From: Bdellovibrionaceae bacterium UBA2466
GTDB lineage: Bacteria > Bdellovibrionota > FAC87 > UBA2466
Length of the DNA: 10,452 nucleotides
Direction: 5' to 3'
Assembly (NCBI GenBank): GCA_002342225.1
Contig: DDPO01000153.1
Coordinates: 1-10,452, forward strand
The notes beneath the pieces were generated by a model. The model searched no databases and was not told the DNA's origin. It was given only the letters and a program-made list of their open reading frames with translations. Within the stretch, counting starts at the first letter, position 1. Every line of letters starts with the position of its first letter. The translations under genes and the position numbers were made by a program. Of the stretch, positions 1 through 7,529 are shown in pieces.

Positions 1-1026
1 GGTCTCCAAGAGATGGAGCACACGAATTACAACTGGGCCCACGGTAAATTGACTAACACTCGTGTCTGGGACAAAGGGGTTGTGAAAGAATACCTCGACC
101 TACTTCGTATGCCCAATTATGAAATGGAAGAAGAAGACCGAAATAGCGTAGTCACTGCTCTGTTAGGTCAGACGGCTCAAAAGATTACGGCCCCAGCTGC
201 GAAAGAACTCACATCTAGAGAGACAATCATGGAAGAGGGACAACGAGTTGTTCATCAGTACAATTGTCAGGGCTGTCATATGATAGAAAACATGTTCCAG
301 CCCCTTCCTGATGATGACCCCAATAAAGAGGAGCATGAGAAGAAAAAATGGGATCTCGAGGGTAGAATTCTCACCTATTATAGTGAAGACGAAACTTTAG
401 GGCCCCCGCCACTCGTTTCAGAAGCGACTCGTGTAAGGTCGGATTGGCTCCATAACTTCTTAAACAATCCAAGTCATAGGCTTAGGACCAAGTTGAAAGT
501 TCGAATGCCGTCGTTCTATTTGACCAATGATGAAGTGAACAAGATTGTTAGCTATTGGGCGGCTCAAGGAAATCTTCCGACTCCAGTTGCACCTCTTGAG
601 CGGGTTAATTTGTCACCGACCCAGTTAGCCAATGCCAAAGCCCTGTTTAATAAGTTGCAGTGCGCCAACTGCCATACTGTAGGCCGCGATGCAACTCCTG
701 CTGAGTTGGTTGAAGAAGGTAGCAGTAAAGGATTGGCACCCAATCTTGCAAGAGCCCATGGTCGCTTGAACAAAGATTGGATTGTTCAGTTATTGAAAGA
801 ACCTGCTAAAATGGTGCCTGGTACTCGGATGCCTGGTTACTGGCCGGAGATGCAATCTCCAGCGCCAGAAATCATGGGGGGAGATTCAAAAGCTCAAATG
901 GAGTTGCTGGCAGATTATGTTCTTTCGCTCGGTCAGGGCGGTTTTGGAACAAAATCTGAGAGTGAGATGCAGTCGACATCGGCTACAGAATCCTCAACAG
1001 GCATGAAGCTCAGTACCAACAAATAG
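1..1026 (+). CDS. Multi-domain c-type cytochrome, 5'-truncated by the window edge
   Basis: This is a periplasm-facing electron carrier, probably a subunit of a respiratory complex or a free multi-haem cytochrome. Numbering from the Met at position 13, two haem-attachment motifs are visible: CQGCH at residues 85-89 (bases 265-279) and CANCH at 217-221 (661-675). Each is followed by a likely axial methionine in an RMP motif (M165 in VRMPSF, M273 in TRMPGYW). A third RMP motif (M33 in LRMPNYEM) precedes the first CXXCH, so it must be the tail of another cytochrome domain whose CXXCH lies upstream. The frame is also open to base 1, and there is no signal peptide after the first Met. I therefore treat the gene as partial. 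A charged insert rich in Asp, Glu and Lys (about 98-127) lies within the middle domain. The last 25 or so residues are a Ser/Thr/Met-rich tail, probably disordered. The redox partner cannot be told from this window. Confidence 0.88.
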   Translation, partial: GLQEMEHTNYNWAHGKLTNTRVWDKGVVKEYLDLLRMPNYEMEEEDRNSVVTALLGQTAQKITAPAAKELTSRETIMEEGQRVVHQYNCQGCHMIENMFQPLPDDDPNKEEHEKKKWDLEGRILTYYSEDETLGPPPLVSEATRVRSDWLHNFLNNPSHRLRTKLKVRMPSFYLTNDEVNKIVSYWAAQGNLPTPVAPLERVNLSPTQLANAKALFNKLQCANCHTVGRDATPAELVEEGSSKGLAPNLARAHGRLNKDWIVQLLKEPAKMVPGTRMPGYWPEMQSPAPEIMGGDSKAQMELLADYVLSLGQGGFGTKSESEMQSTSATESSTGMKLSTNK

Positions 1027-1088
1027 AATTAAGTCGTCAAAAATCAACTATGCGGCTTGGGATTAACTTCTCTCGCCACATTCCAAAC

Positions 1089-1094
1089 GAGGGG
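1089..1094 (+). promoter_or_regulatory. Ribosome binding site fixing the lpoB-like start
   Basis: GAGGGG ends six bases before the ATG at 1101. The alternative in-frame ATG at 1050 has no comparable site and would put 17 non-signal residues ahead of a good lipoprotein signal peptide. This supports the start at 1101. Confidence 0.7.
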
Positions 1095-1100
1095 TCATCT

Positions 1101-1703
1101 ATGTGTGTGAAGGCAGCTTTTCTTTCCCTGTTAGTTTTTTCCTTTTTATTGACGGGATGTGGTTCGAGACAATTTTCCCAAGGTAGCTATGATGATATCA
1201 GTGAAGATCGTTTGTTGGATGATAAGTTCAACGAAAGCGATATGCGCCAAATTGCCGACACCATGATCAAATCCCTTACTGAAAGCTTGGTTATCAGGGA
1301 AGCCAAAACGCCGCCGATAGTACTCGTGACTCTAGTGAAAAATCGTTCTCAAGAGCATATCGACATGAAGAGCATGACCGACAAGATCAAAGTGGCTCTC
1401 ATCAAGAGCGGTCGGTTCAAATTCACTGAAAAAGAGAACCGAGAAGAGATGGCAGGCGAGACCGAATACCAAGAGCAATCAGGATATGTGGACCCTGCGA
1501 CGGCTAGAAAAAAAGGGCGTCAAATTGGAGCTCAGTATTTTCTCACGGGGGAAATCACCGATCGAGTCCAAGAGGTCGGAAGCAAGAAGTATGTCTATTA
1601 CAAATGTACTTTCAATCTAGTGAACATTCAAAGTGGCATTCTTGAATGGGCTGACGAAAAAGAGATTCGAAAATATTACACTAAAAAATCGGTTGGCTTC
1701 TAA
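1101..1703 (+). CDS. lpoB: LpoB-like lipoprotein, putative penicillin-binding-protein activator
   Basis: This is a 200-residue lipoprotein of the LpoB family (PF13036 type). In enterobacteria LpoB is an outer-membrane lipoprotein that activates the peptidoglycan synthase PBP1b. The signal peptide is short and ends in the lipobox LLTGC, with the lipidated Cys at residue 20 and Gly at +2, compatible with outer-membrane sorting. The folded domain runs from about residue 40 to 195. It shows the family pattern: an N-terminal helix around DMRQIADTM, a strand near PPIVLVTLV (71-79), a GAQYFLTGEI segment (143-152), then YVYYKCTFNLVN and a terminal WADEKEIRKYY block. Only about 20 residues separate the lipid anchor from the domain, unlike the long Pro-rich linker of E. 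coli LpoB. The COG3014 gene follows after 24 bp, a pairing I recall from other proteobacteria. Family membership is fairly sure. Activation of a PBP here is inferred. Confidence 0.82.
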   Translation: MCVKAAFLSLLVFSFLLTGCGSRQFSQGSYDDISEDRLLDDKFNESDMRQIADTMIKSLTESLVIREAKTPPIVLVTLVKNRSQEHIDMKSMTDKIKVALIKSGRFKFTEKENREEMAGETEYQEQSGYVDPATARKKGRQIGAQYFLTGEITDRVQEVGSKKYVYYKCTFNLVNIQSGILEWADEKEIRKYYTKKSVGF

Positions 1704-1710
1704 CTTCTTC

Positions 1711-1720
1711 AGGAAGAGGG
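1711..1720 (+). promoter_or_regulatory. Ribosome binding site of the COG3014 gene
   Basis: The purine run AGGAAGAGGG lies seven bases before the ATG at 1728. It supports that start, which gives a lipoprotein signal peptide of normal length. Confidence 0.65.
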
Positions 1721-1727
1721 AACCCCT

Positions 1728-2957
1728 ATGAGGCGATGCCTCGGTGCCTTTTTGTGTCTCTCCCTTATTTTTGTCATGGGTTGTGCGACCTATGCTCACA
1801 AGATCAGCGGGGCACGAAATCTTTTTGAAATGGGACAGTATGATTCCGCTGCGGCAGAGCTAAAGTTATTAGCCGATAAAAATGATAACGATCGTCTGTT
1901 GTATCTTCTAGAACTTGGGATGGTTTATCATTCTGCTGGAAAATATCTAGATGCTATCAATGCTTTTAAAGAAGCCGAGAAGATTGCAGTACTAAACGAC
2001 TACACCAGCGTATCGCAGGAAGTCGGCAGTGTTATCTTGAACGATTCTACTAAAGTTTACAAAGGTGAGGATTTTGAAAAGATTCTCATCAATGTCTATC
2101 TGGCTATTGATTATACTCTGCTCGGGCAGTGGGAAGCTGCACTGGTAGAATGCCGTCGAGTGAATCAAAAACTCGATGTCATGATTTCGCAGGGCAAAAT
2201 GCCCTACCAGTACAACAGTTTTGCAAAGTACCTAGCTGCTGCCCTCTTTGAGTCACAAGGAGAGATCAATGATGCCTTTGTTGATTACCGAACGGTCAAA
2301 AAGTGGATGGGAAACTTTGCTTATCTCCCTGGACCTTTGATGCGTGTTGCAGATCGACTGAAAGCAAACCAAGAGCTCGAAACCTACGCGAAGGAGTATC
2401 CGGCCCAGAAGAAATATGCTTTGCCAAAAGACCATGGTGAAGTCGTTCTTCTGCTTGAGCAGGGAAGGGCACCTTATAAAAGTCCTAATCCTGCTTTTGA
2501 ACTTATTCCCCAGTTTCTTCGGAACCCCTCGAGTTATCAAAGTGGCAGTTTTCGGGACTCAAAAAAAATAGCTTCTGCAAGTCCCGAAATTCTTTTTGAT
2601 ATTGAGGACACCGCAATTAAAGAGCTGGATGAGAAAATGGCTCTGATTACTGCTAAGAAGATTGGCGGAGTCGTTGCAAAAAGGGCTGTTGCCTACGGTG
2701 TGGGTAAAGCCACAAAAAGCAAAGATGCTGAGCTTTTGAGTTTTTTACTTTTACGACTTACCGATCAAGCAGATTTAAGAAGCTGGGTGACTTTGCCCTC
2801 AAACCTTCGATTGGCTCGACTAGCCCTTCCTGCTGGACGACATGACCTAGTCCTTGATATGGTTGCCTATGGTGGCCCAAGAGAAGTAAAACGATGGGAG
2901 AAAGTTCAGGTTAAGCCTGGGAAAATAACTTTCCTCAATTATCGGGTTTTCGAGTAG
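1728..2957 (+). CDS. COG3014-type lipoprotein with TPR-like N-terminal half
   Basis: This is a 409-residue predicted outer-membrane lipoprotein of the COG3014 family, whose molecular function is not established. The signal peptide ends in FVMGC with the lipidated Cys at 19 and Ala at +2. Residues 25-90 look like two helix-turn-helix TPR-like repeats (ARNLFEMGQYDSA, VYHSAGKYLDAINAFKEA). The family hallmark KGEDFEKILINVYLAIDY follows at 112-129, with another helical pair to about 192. Then come the GEVVLLLEQGRAPYK strand block (237-251), a helix around DIEDTAIKELDEKMA (291-305), QADLRSWVTLPSNLRLARL (347-366), and a beta-rich end with LPAGRHDLVL. These together make the family call strong. It lies 24 bp after the lpoB-like gene and 15 bp before valS. 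A joint envelope role with LpoB, for instance as a periplasmic scaffold, is inferred from adjacency alone. Confidence 0.85.
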   Translation: MRRCLGAFLCLSLIFVMGCATYAHKISGARNLFEMGQYDSAAAELKLLADKNDNDRLLYLLELGMVYHSAGKYLDAINAFKEAEKIAVLNDYTSVSQEVGSVILNDSTKVYKGEDFEKILINVYLAIDYTLLGQWEAALVECRRVNQKLDVMISQGKMPYQYNSFAKYLAAALFESQGEINDAFVDYRTVKKWMGNFAYLPGPLMRVADRLKANQELETYAKEYPAQKKYALPKDHGEVVLLLEQGRAPYKSPNPAFELIPQFLRNPSSYQSGSFRDSKKIASASPEILFDIEDTAIKELDEKMALITAKKIGGVVAKRAVAYGVGKATKSKDAELLSFLLLRLTDQADLRSWVTLPSNLRLARLALPAGRHDLVLDMVAYGGPREVKRWEKVQVKPGKITFLNYRVFE

Positions 2958-2961
2958 ATCT

Positions 2962-2966
2962 AGGAA
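2962..2966 (+). promoter_or_regulatory. Ribosome binding site of valS
   Basis: AGGAA lies six bases before the ATG at 2973, inside the 15-bp gap after the COG3014 gene. No room is left for a separate promoter, so valS is probably co-transcribed with the lipoprotein genes or driven from within them. Confidence 0.6.
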
Positions 2967-2972
2967 TAAGAT

Positions 2973-5606
2973 ATGTTGGAAGCGCAATTTGTACCGAAAG
3001 AGGCTGAGTCTTCAATCTATGAGTTTTGGCTAAAAAACGAACTGTTCAAGGCAGATCCTGATAGTACAGCCCCCACTTATACCATTGTTTTTCCTCCTCC
3101 CAATGTCACTGGTGTTCTTCATATGGGACACGCTCTGACCTGCACTCTTGAAGACATTTTGGTTCGACGTAAGAGGATGCAAGGATTTAATACACTTTGG
3201 CTTCCTGGAACTGATCATGCCGGAATTGCAACTCAAATGGTAGTTGAACGCAATTTGATGAAAGACGAAAAGAAAAGTCGACATGATTTAGGAAGAGAAA
3301 AGTTTTTAGAAAAGGTTTGGGAGTGGAAAGAGAGATCCCAAGAAACGATCATAAGCCAGATGAAGAAAATGGGGGGAAGTTTTGATTGGAGTCGGCTTGC
3401 CTTTACTTTAGATGAAAATGTTTCGCTTGCGGTGAGGGAGTGTTTTTTTAGACTCTATCAGGAAGGGCTAATCTATCGAGATCAAGCAATTATTCAATGG
3501 TGTCCGCGGTGTCACACAGCGCTCTCTGATCTCGAAGTAAAGTTTAAAGAAACTCCCGGAAAGTTTTGGCATATTAAATATCGTTTAAAAGGTGAGCCAT
3601 CGAAATACCTCGTTGTTGCTACAACACGTCCTGAGACCCTTTTAGGAGATACCGCAGTTGCAATCCATCCGGAAGATGAACGTTTCACCGAGTTTCATGG
3701 CAAGGAGGTCATGGTCCCCCTTGTGGGAAGAGCAGTGCCGGTTATTTTGGACAGTTATGTAGACATGCAGTTTGGTACGGGGGCTTTAAAGATTACTCCC
3801 GGGCATGACCCCAACGATTACGTCGTCGGAAAAAAACACAACTTACCCATCATTAATTTGATGGATGAAAACGCAGTTCTCAACAAAGAGGCCGGCCTTT
3901 ATCAGGGGCTCGATCGACAAAAGGCTCGAGCAAAAATTTTACAAGATTTAGATCAGCAAGAACTTTTGGTAAAAGAAGAAGACCATTCTCATAACGTGGG
4001 TCATTGCGATCGCTGTGGAACGATTGTTGAACCTCGAGTAAGCGCCCAATGGTTTGTGAAAGCAGAGGAACTTGCGAAAGATGCGATTAGAGCTGTAGAG
4101 ACAAAAGAGATTCGTATCGTTCCTGAAGAATGGGAAAAGACCTATTTCGAGTGGATGAGAAACATTCGGCCTTGGTGTATCAGTAGGCAATTATGGTGGG
4201 GCCATCGAATTCCAGTTTGGTATTGTAACGATTGCGGAGAAACTCACGTCGCTATCCATGCGCCCACGCAATGTCAAAAGTGCAAATCTAAAAACCTGAA
4301 ACAAGATGAGGACGTATTAGATACATGGTTTAGCTCAGGACTCTGGCCGATTTCGACGCTGGGTTGGCCCGCAGATAGTACTGATCTGAAAGCTTTTTAT
4401 CCTACCTCAGTTCTTGAAACCGGTTTTGACATCCTCTTCTTCTGGGTGGCTCGCATGATCATGTTGGGAATGAAAATGACTGGGAAGATACCTTTCCATA
4501 CCGTTTATCTCCACCCTATGGTTCGGGATGAACATGGTCAGAAAATGTCAAAGACGAAGGGCAATGTTGTTGATCCGCTTGAAATCAGCGATCGTCTAGG
4601 AACAGATGCCCTAAGGTTTTTCCTTAGCTGGAATGCTTTTCATGGACGCGACATGAGAGTTTCTGATGAGGGAGTTGAGAACTGCAAGTTTTTCGTTAAT
4701 AAAATTTGGAATGCCTCGCGGTTTGTTCTGATGCATTTTGAAGATGTAAAAAAGTCGAATGTTGATCTCTCTAATGAGGTCAATCAGTGGATCTGGTCGA
4801 GATTGAATCACATTAAGGGCGAAGTGAATAGATCGCTCGAACAGTATCGGTTTTTCGAAGCAGCTCAGGCCATTTATCACTTCATCTGGAGTGAATATTG
4901 CGATTGGTTTATCGAGTTTATAAAATCAAAAGAAGAACTGGAGGCTAGGAAAGCGGCCAAGGAGTCGACTGCAGTTGAAGTATTGGAAGAAGTCCTCCGG
5001 TTACTTCATCCGTTCATGCCCTTTGTGACTGAAAAACTTTGGCAGGAAATGCCGATTCGGGATCAACAAAAAATCTCAGTTTGCATTGCTAGCTACCCTC
5101 AAGAAGATTCAAAGAGGGTGTTTCCGAAAGCTGAAGAGCGACTGGCACTTGTGATTCGTCTCATTGAGCAAGTTAGAACCACTCGTGGACTTCATCAATT
5201 GTCACCGGCAACTGAAATTTCTCTTTCGGTCAGCTCTTTGGCTGGCGAGAGTCTTCTAAAAGACCTAATACCGTTTAAAGAACTCATAAAAAAACTGGCC
5301 AAACTCAAAGAGATCGAATTCATTCATCAAGAGCATGGGAAACAAACTCACCTTTCGATTGTGATGAGAGATCTCAAACTATTTATTCCGAAGGCAGACT
5401 TGGGTGACTTAACTAAGGAACTCGAGAGGAAGAGAAAAGAGCTACAGGAAAAGACAGACGCTTTGCGCAGAGCTGATGAAAAGCTGAGAAATGAAAGGTT
5501 TATGAACAGTGCGCCTCAGAATGTCAGAGATGGAGTTGTGAAACAAAAAATGGAGCTTAAGCGCGAAGTCGAAGCTCTTCAGCAATACTTGGATGATTTA
5601 GGCTAA
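2973..5606 (+). CDS. valS: Valyl-tRNA synthetase (ValRS, EC 6.1.1.9)
   Basis: This cytosolic class I synthetase charges tRNA-Val with valine and edits mischarged threonine. The 877-residue chain is complete, close to the shorter bacterial ValRS form. The HIGH motif is HMGH at residues 50-53 and the KMSKS motif is KMSKT at 524-528, with Thr replacing the last Ser. The editing (CP1) domain is marked by TTRPETLLGD (217-226) and GTGALKITPGHDPNDY (268-283). Four CXXC pairs (C177/C180, C345/C348, C418/C421, C434/C437) could form two zinc sites, one flanking the editing domain and one a zinc ribbon before DVLDTWFSSGLWP. The anticodon-binding helical domain covers about 600-760. The C-terminal tail (about 810-875) is the ValRS coiled-coil arm, rich in Lys, Glu and Arg. 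Its stop codon overlaps the next start by one base. Confidence 0.98.
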   Translation: MLEAQFVPKEAESSIYEFWLKNELFKADPDSTAPTYTIVFPPPNVTGVLHMGHALTCTLEDILVRRKRMQGFNTLWLPGTDHAGIATQMVVERNLMKDEKKSRHDLGREKFLEKVWEWKERSQETIISQMKKMGGSFDWSRLAFTLDENVSLAVRECFFRLYQEGLIYRDQAIIQWCPRCHTALSDLEVKFKETPGKFWHIKYRLKGEPSKYLVVATTRPETLLGDTAVAIHPEDERFTEFHGKEVMVPLVGRAVPVILDSYVDMQFGTGALKITPGHDPNDYVVGKKHNLPIINLMDENAVLNKEAGLYQGLDRQKARAKILQDLDQQELLVKEEDHSHNVGHCDRCGTIVEPRVSAQWFVKAEELAKDAIRAVETKEIRIVPEEWEKTYFEWMRNIRPWCISRQLWWGHRIPVWYCNDCGETHVAIHAPTQCQKCKSKNLKQDEDVLDTWFSSGLWPISTLGWPADSTDLKAFYPTSVLETGFDILFFWVARMIMLGMKMTGKIPFHTVYLHPMVRDEHGQKMSKTKGNVVDPLEISDRLGTDALRFFLSWNAFHGRDMRVSDEGVENCKFFVNKIWNASRFVLMHFEDVKKSNVDLSNEVNQWIWSRLNHIKGEVNRSLEQYRFFEAAQAIYHFIWSEYCDWFIEFIKSKEELEARKAAKESTAVEVLEEVLRLLHPFMPFVTEKLWQEMPIRDQQKISVCIASYPQEDSKRVFPKAEERLALVIRLIEQVRTTRGLHQLSPATEISLSVSSLAGESLLKDLIPFKELIKKLAKLKEIEFIHQEHGKQTHLSIVMRDLKLFIPKADLGDLTKELERKRKELQEKTDALRRADEKLRNERFMNSAPQNVRDGVVKQKMELKREVEALQQYLDDLG

Positions 5607-5608
5607 TG
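5604..5608 (+). promoter_or_regulatory. TAATG stop/start overlap coupling valS to lolC/E
   Basis: The valS TAA at 5604-5606 shares its last A with the lolC/E ATG at 5606-5608. Only a weak AGG at 5600-5602 precedes it, three bases from the start. lolC/E is therefore probably translated mainly by ribosomes that have just finished valS. The coupling is inferred from layout. Confidence 0.65.
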
Positions 5609-6790
5609 CCCTTACTCTTTTTACTCCGAAGATATTTAGTGCCCAAAGAGGGAAACCTTCTTTCTTTTGCACTCTGGGTGTCCGTTGTTGGAGTTGTCAT
5701 TGGCATCATCCAGTTGATGCTTGTTTTGTCGGTGATGTCTGGCTTCTTAGATTTTCTTGAAGAAAAATACACAGCTATTTCCTCCGACATTGTGGTGATT
5801 CCCAGAGGCACCACTCCTGAAAGCAAAGTAGGCGATGGGCTAAAAACCATTCCGGAAATTTCTGCTATCACTCCATTTGGCTTAGGGCAAAGCATGTTGG
5901 TAAAGACAGGAGTCGCTGGGGTAACTCTTGAAGGGATTGAACTTGAAACGGCTAACAAAGTGACTAATTGGGAAAAGATATTTTCCTCACAACCCTTAAA
6001 GTCAGATAAAGTCCCATCAGGGCAGTGGATTTGGCTAGGCAATCAACTTGCTAAAAAAATTAAAGCTCAAGTCGGTGATTCTGTTGAAATCATGATTCCG
6101 GGTCAAAAAGATCAACTGCAGCCCTTTATTGTGACAGCAATCACTAAATTTGGCCTCTATGATCACGATCTGCATTATGCTCGTATTGATCTACGAACTT
6201 TAAAAAAGATTTTTAATAAAGAAAACGTAGCACCACTTTACAAAGTGAAATTAAAAAATAACGTTCCCTTAATGATAGGTGCCAAAGCTATTAAGGCCCG
6301 ATTCAAGCAGGATGTGCAGGTCAAAACTTGGAATCAGATTAATCAGAATTTGTTCTTAGCTGTCGAGGATCAAAAGAGCCGATTGTTTTTGGTCTTAGAA
6401 ATTATTGTCGGACTTGCGGGAGTGAATGTGATTAGTCTGTTAATGATGAGTTCACATTATCGGAAACGGGATATGGCCATTCTAAGGGCTATGGGATTGA
6501 AGGCTCGAGGCGTTTTCCTCTTTTTCATAGCTCAAGGAGCTGTAGTAGGAGCTATCGGCGTTCTCTTTGGAGTTTTCTTTGGAGTGGTCGCTTGCAAACT
6601 TGTGGAGAGGTTCCAACCAGCTATCCTGAGTGAGGCGATTTATAATACCGATCGCTTACCCTTTAAAATTCAAACTGTAGATATTATGTTAATATCTGTC
6701 GTTGCATTTGGCCTGTGCGTTATTTTTAGCGCTATCCCAGCTCTTAAAGCAGCCTATGCTAAGCCCGTGGAGGCACTGAGATATGAGTGA
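5606..6790 (+). CDS. lolC: LolC/LolE-family lipoprotein-releasing ABC transporter permease
   Basis: This inner-membrane subunit works with LolD to extract outer-membrane lipoproteins from the inner membrane and hand them to LolA. At 394 residues it has the usual family length. The topology fits: TM1 at about 18-46, a large periplasmic domain (about 47-255), then TM2 (259-282), TM3 (302-332) and TM4 (357-380). The cytoplasmic loop RKRDMAILRAMG (286-297) is the coupling helix that contacts the ATPase. The ending PALKAAYAKPVEALRYE is the common MacB/FtsX-type permease ending. Periplasmic residues near PGQKDQLQPF and GLYDHDLHYARIDL match the region that carries the LolA-binding hook in LolC. I cannot tell LolC from LolE or from a single fused-role form sometimes called LolF. 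Only one such permease gene is present beside lolD. Confidence 0.93.
   Translation: MPLLFLLRRYLVPKEGNLLSFALWVSVVGVVIGIIQLMLVLSVMSGFLDFLEEKYTAISSDIVVIPRGTTPESKVGDGLKTIPEISAITPFGLGQSMLVKTGVAGVTLEGIELETANKVTNWEKIFSSQPLKSDKVPSGQWIWLGNQLAKKIKAQVGDSVEIMIPGQKDQLQPFIVTAITKFGLYDHDLHYARIDLRTLKKIFNKENVAPLYKVKLKNNVPLMIGAKAIKARFKQDVQVKTWNQINQNLFLAVEDQKSRLFLVLEIIVGLAGVNVISLLMMSSHYRKRDMAILRAMGLKARGVFLFFIAQGAVVGAIGVLFGVFFGVVACKLVERFQPAILSEAIYNTDRLPFKIQTVDIMLISVVAFGLCVIFSAIPALKAAYAKPVEALRYE
6768..6773 (+). promoter_or_regulatory. Ribosome binding site of lolD inside the end of lolC/E
   Basis: TGGAGG lies nine bases before the lolD ATG at 6783, within the last codons of the permease gene. The genes overlap by eight bases, which supports tight co-expression of permease and ATPase. 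Confidence 0.7.
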
Positions 6791-7496
6791 TTTGCTCTTG
6801 TCAGCTCGAGATATTTCAAAAATATATCGTCGAAAAGGGGAAACACCTGTCACTGTATTAAAGCGGGTCGATTTGGATATCGCTCCTAATGATAGAGTGG
6901 CTATTTTGGGCAAAAGTGGTGCTGGTAAAAGTACTCTCCTCCATGTTCTGGGCACACTCGAATCCCCCTCTCATGGAACTGTGCTTTTTAAAGGCAAGAA
7001 TATTTTTGAGTTGAACGAGAATAGTTTGGCCAAGTTCCGTAATCAGCAGATAGGTTTTGTTTTTCAGTTTCATTATTTGATGCTCGAATTTACGGCTTTA
7101 GAAAATGTCATGATGCCTGCTTTACTAGCGGGGCAAAGCAAATCGATTTCAAGAAAAATGGCCGAGGGCTTGTTGGAAAGAGTGAACTTGAGAGATCGGG
7201 TCAGCCACAAACCCAATCAGCTCTCTGGGGGAGAACAACAAAGGGTAGCTATTGCTAGAGCCCTGATGATGAAACCCAAACTACTTTTGACCGATGAGAT
7301 GACTGGAAATCTCGATTCAGCAACAGGACGGCATATTTTTAATTTGATTCGAGAGCTGCAGGAGGAACACGGTATTGCCCTAGTTTCGGTGACCCATGAT
7401 GAGGAGTTGGCTAAAACTTTTCCTCGCATTTTACGACTCGATCAGGGGGAACTTTTCAATGTGGGAGCCATTCGCCACGACACGCCGAATCATTAA
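6783..7496 (+). CDS. lolD: LolD, ATPase of the lipoprotein-releasing transporter
   Basis: This 237-residue ABC ATPase powers lipoprotein release from the inner membrane with the adjacent permease. The canonical elements are in order: Walker A GKSGAGKST (43-51), Q-loop glutamine Q95 in FVFQFHYLM, signature LSGGEQQR (147-154), Walker B LLLTDE ending at catalytic E172, D-loop GNLD (175-178), and H-loop H205 in SVTHDEE. The stretch FQFHYLMLEFTALENVMMP (94-112) is the characteristic LolD version of this region and separates it from FtsE or MacB ATPases. One oddity is DEMTGNLD at 171-178, where nearly all relatives have DEPTGNLD. Met at 173 replaces the usual Pro (codon 7299-7301). The rest of the active site looks intact, so the protein should be functional. 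Confidence 0.95.
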   Translation: MSDLLLSARDISKIYRRKGETPVTVLKRVDLDIAPNDRVAILGKSGAGKSTLLHVLGTLESPSHGTVLFKGKNIFELNENSLAKFRNQQIGFVFQFHYLMLEFTALENVMMPALLAGQSKSISRKMAEGLLERVNLRDRVSHKPNQLSGGEQQRVAIARALMMKPKLLLTDEMTGNLDSATGRHIFNLIRELQEEHGIALVSVTHDEELAKTFPRILRLDQGELFNVGAIRHDTPNH

Positions 7497-7529
7497 AAAA
7501 GCGCAAATCTGCGAACTCGTCGTTTACAA

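Noticed and set aside
1050..1100. Upstream ATG giving a 17-residue longer lpoB-like protein
   Set aside because: The start at 1101 has a good GAGGGG site and gives a normal lipoprotein signal peptide. The extension would bury the signal peptide and has no ribosome binding site.
1027..1100. Gap between the cytochrome and the lpoB-like gene as a promoter or terminator region
   Set aside because: A transcript boundary is likely here because the function changes, but I found no stem with a T tract and no credible -35/-10 pair in these 74 bases.
1704..1720. Short hairpin CTTC/GAAG overlapping the COG3014 ribosome binding site
   Set aside because: A four-base stem is too weak and too likely by chance to claim control of translation.
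5557..6042. 161-codon open frame on the minus strand across the valS/lolC junction
   Set aside because: It lies entirely opposite two well-identified genes, resembles no family I recognise, has no signal or domain pattern, and is best explained as an antisense shadow.
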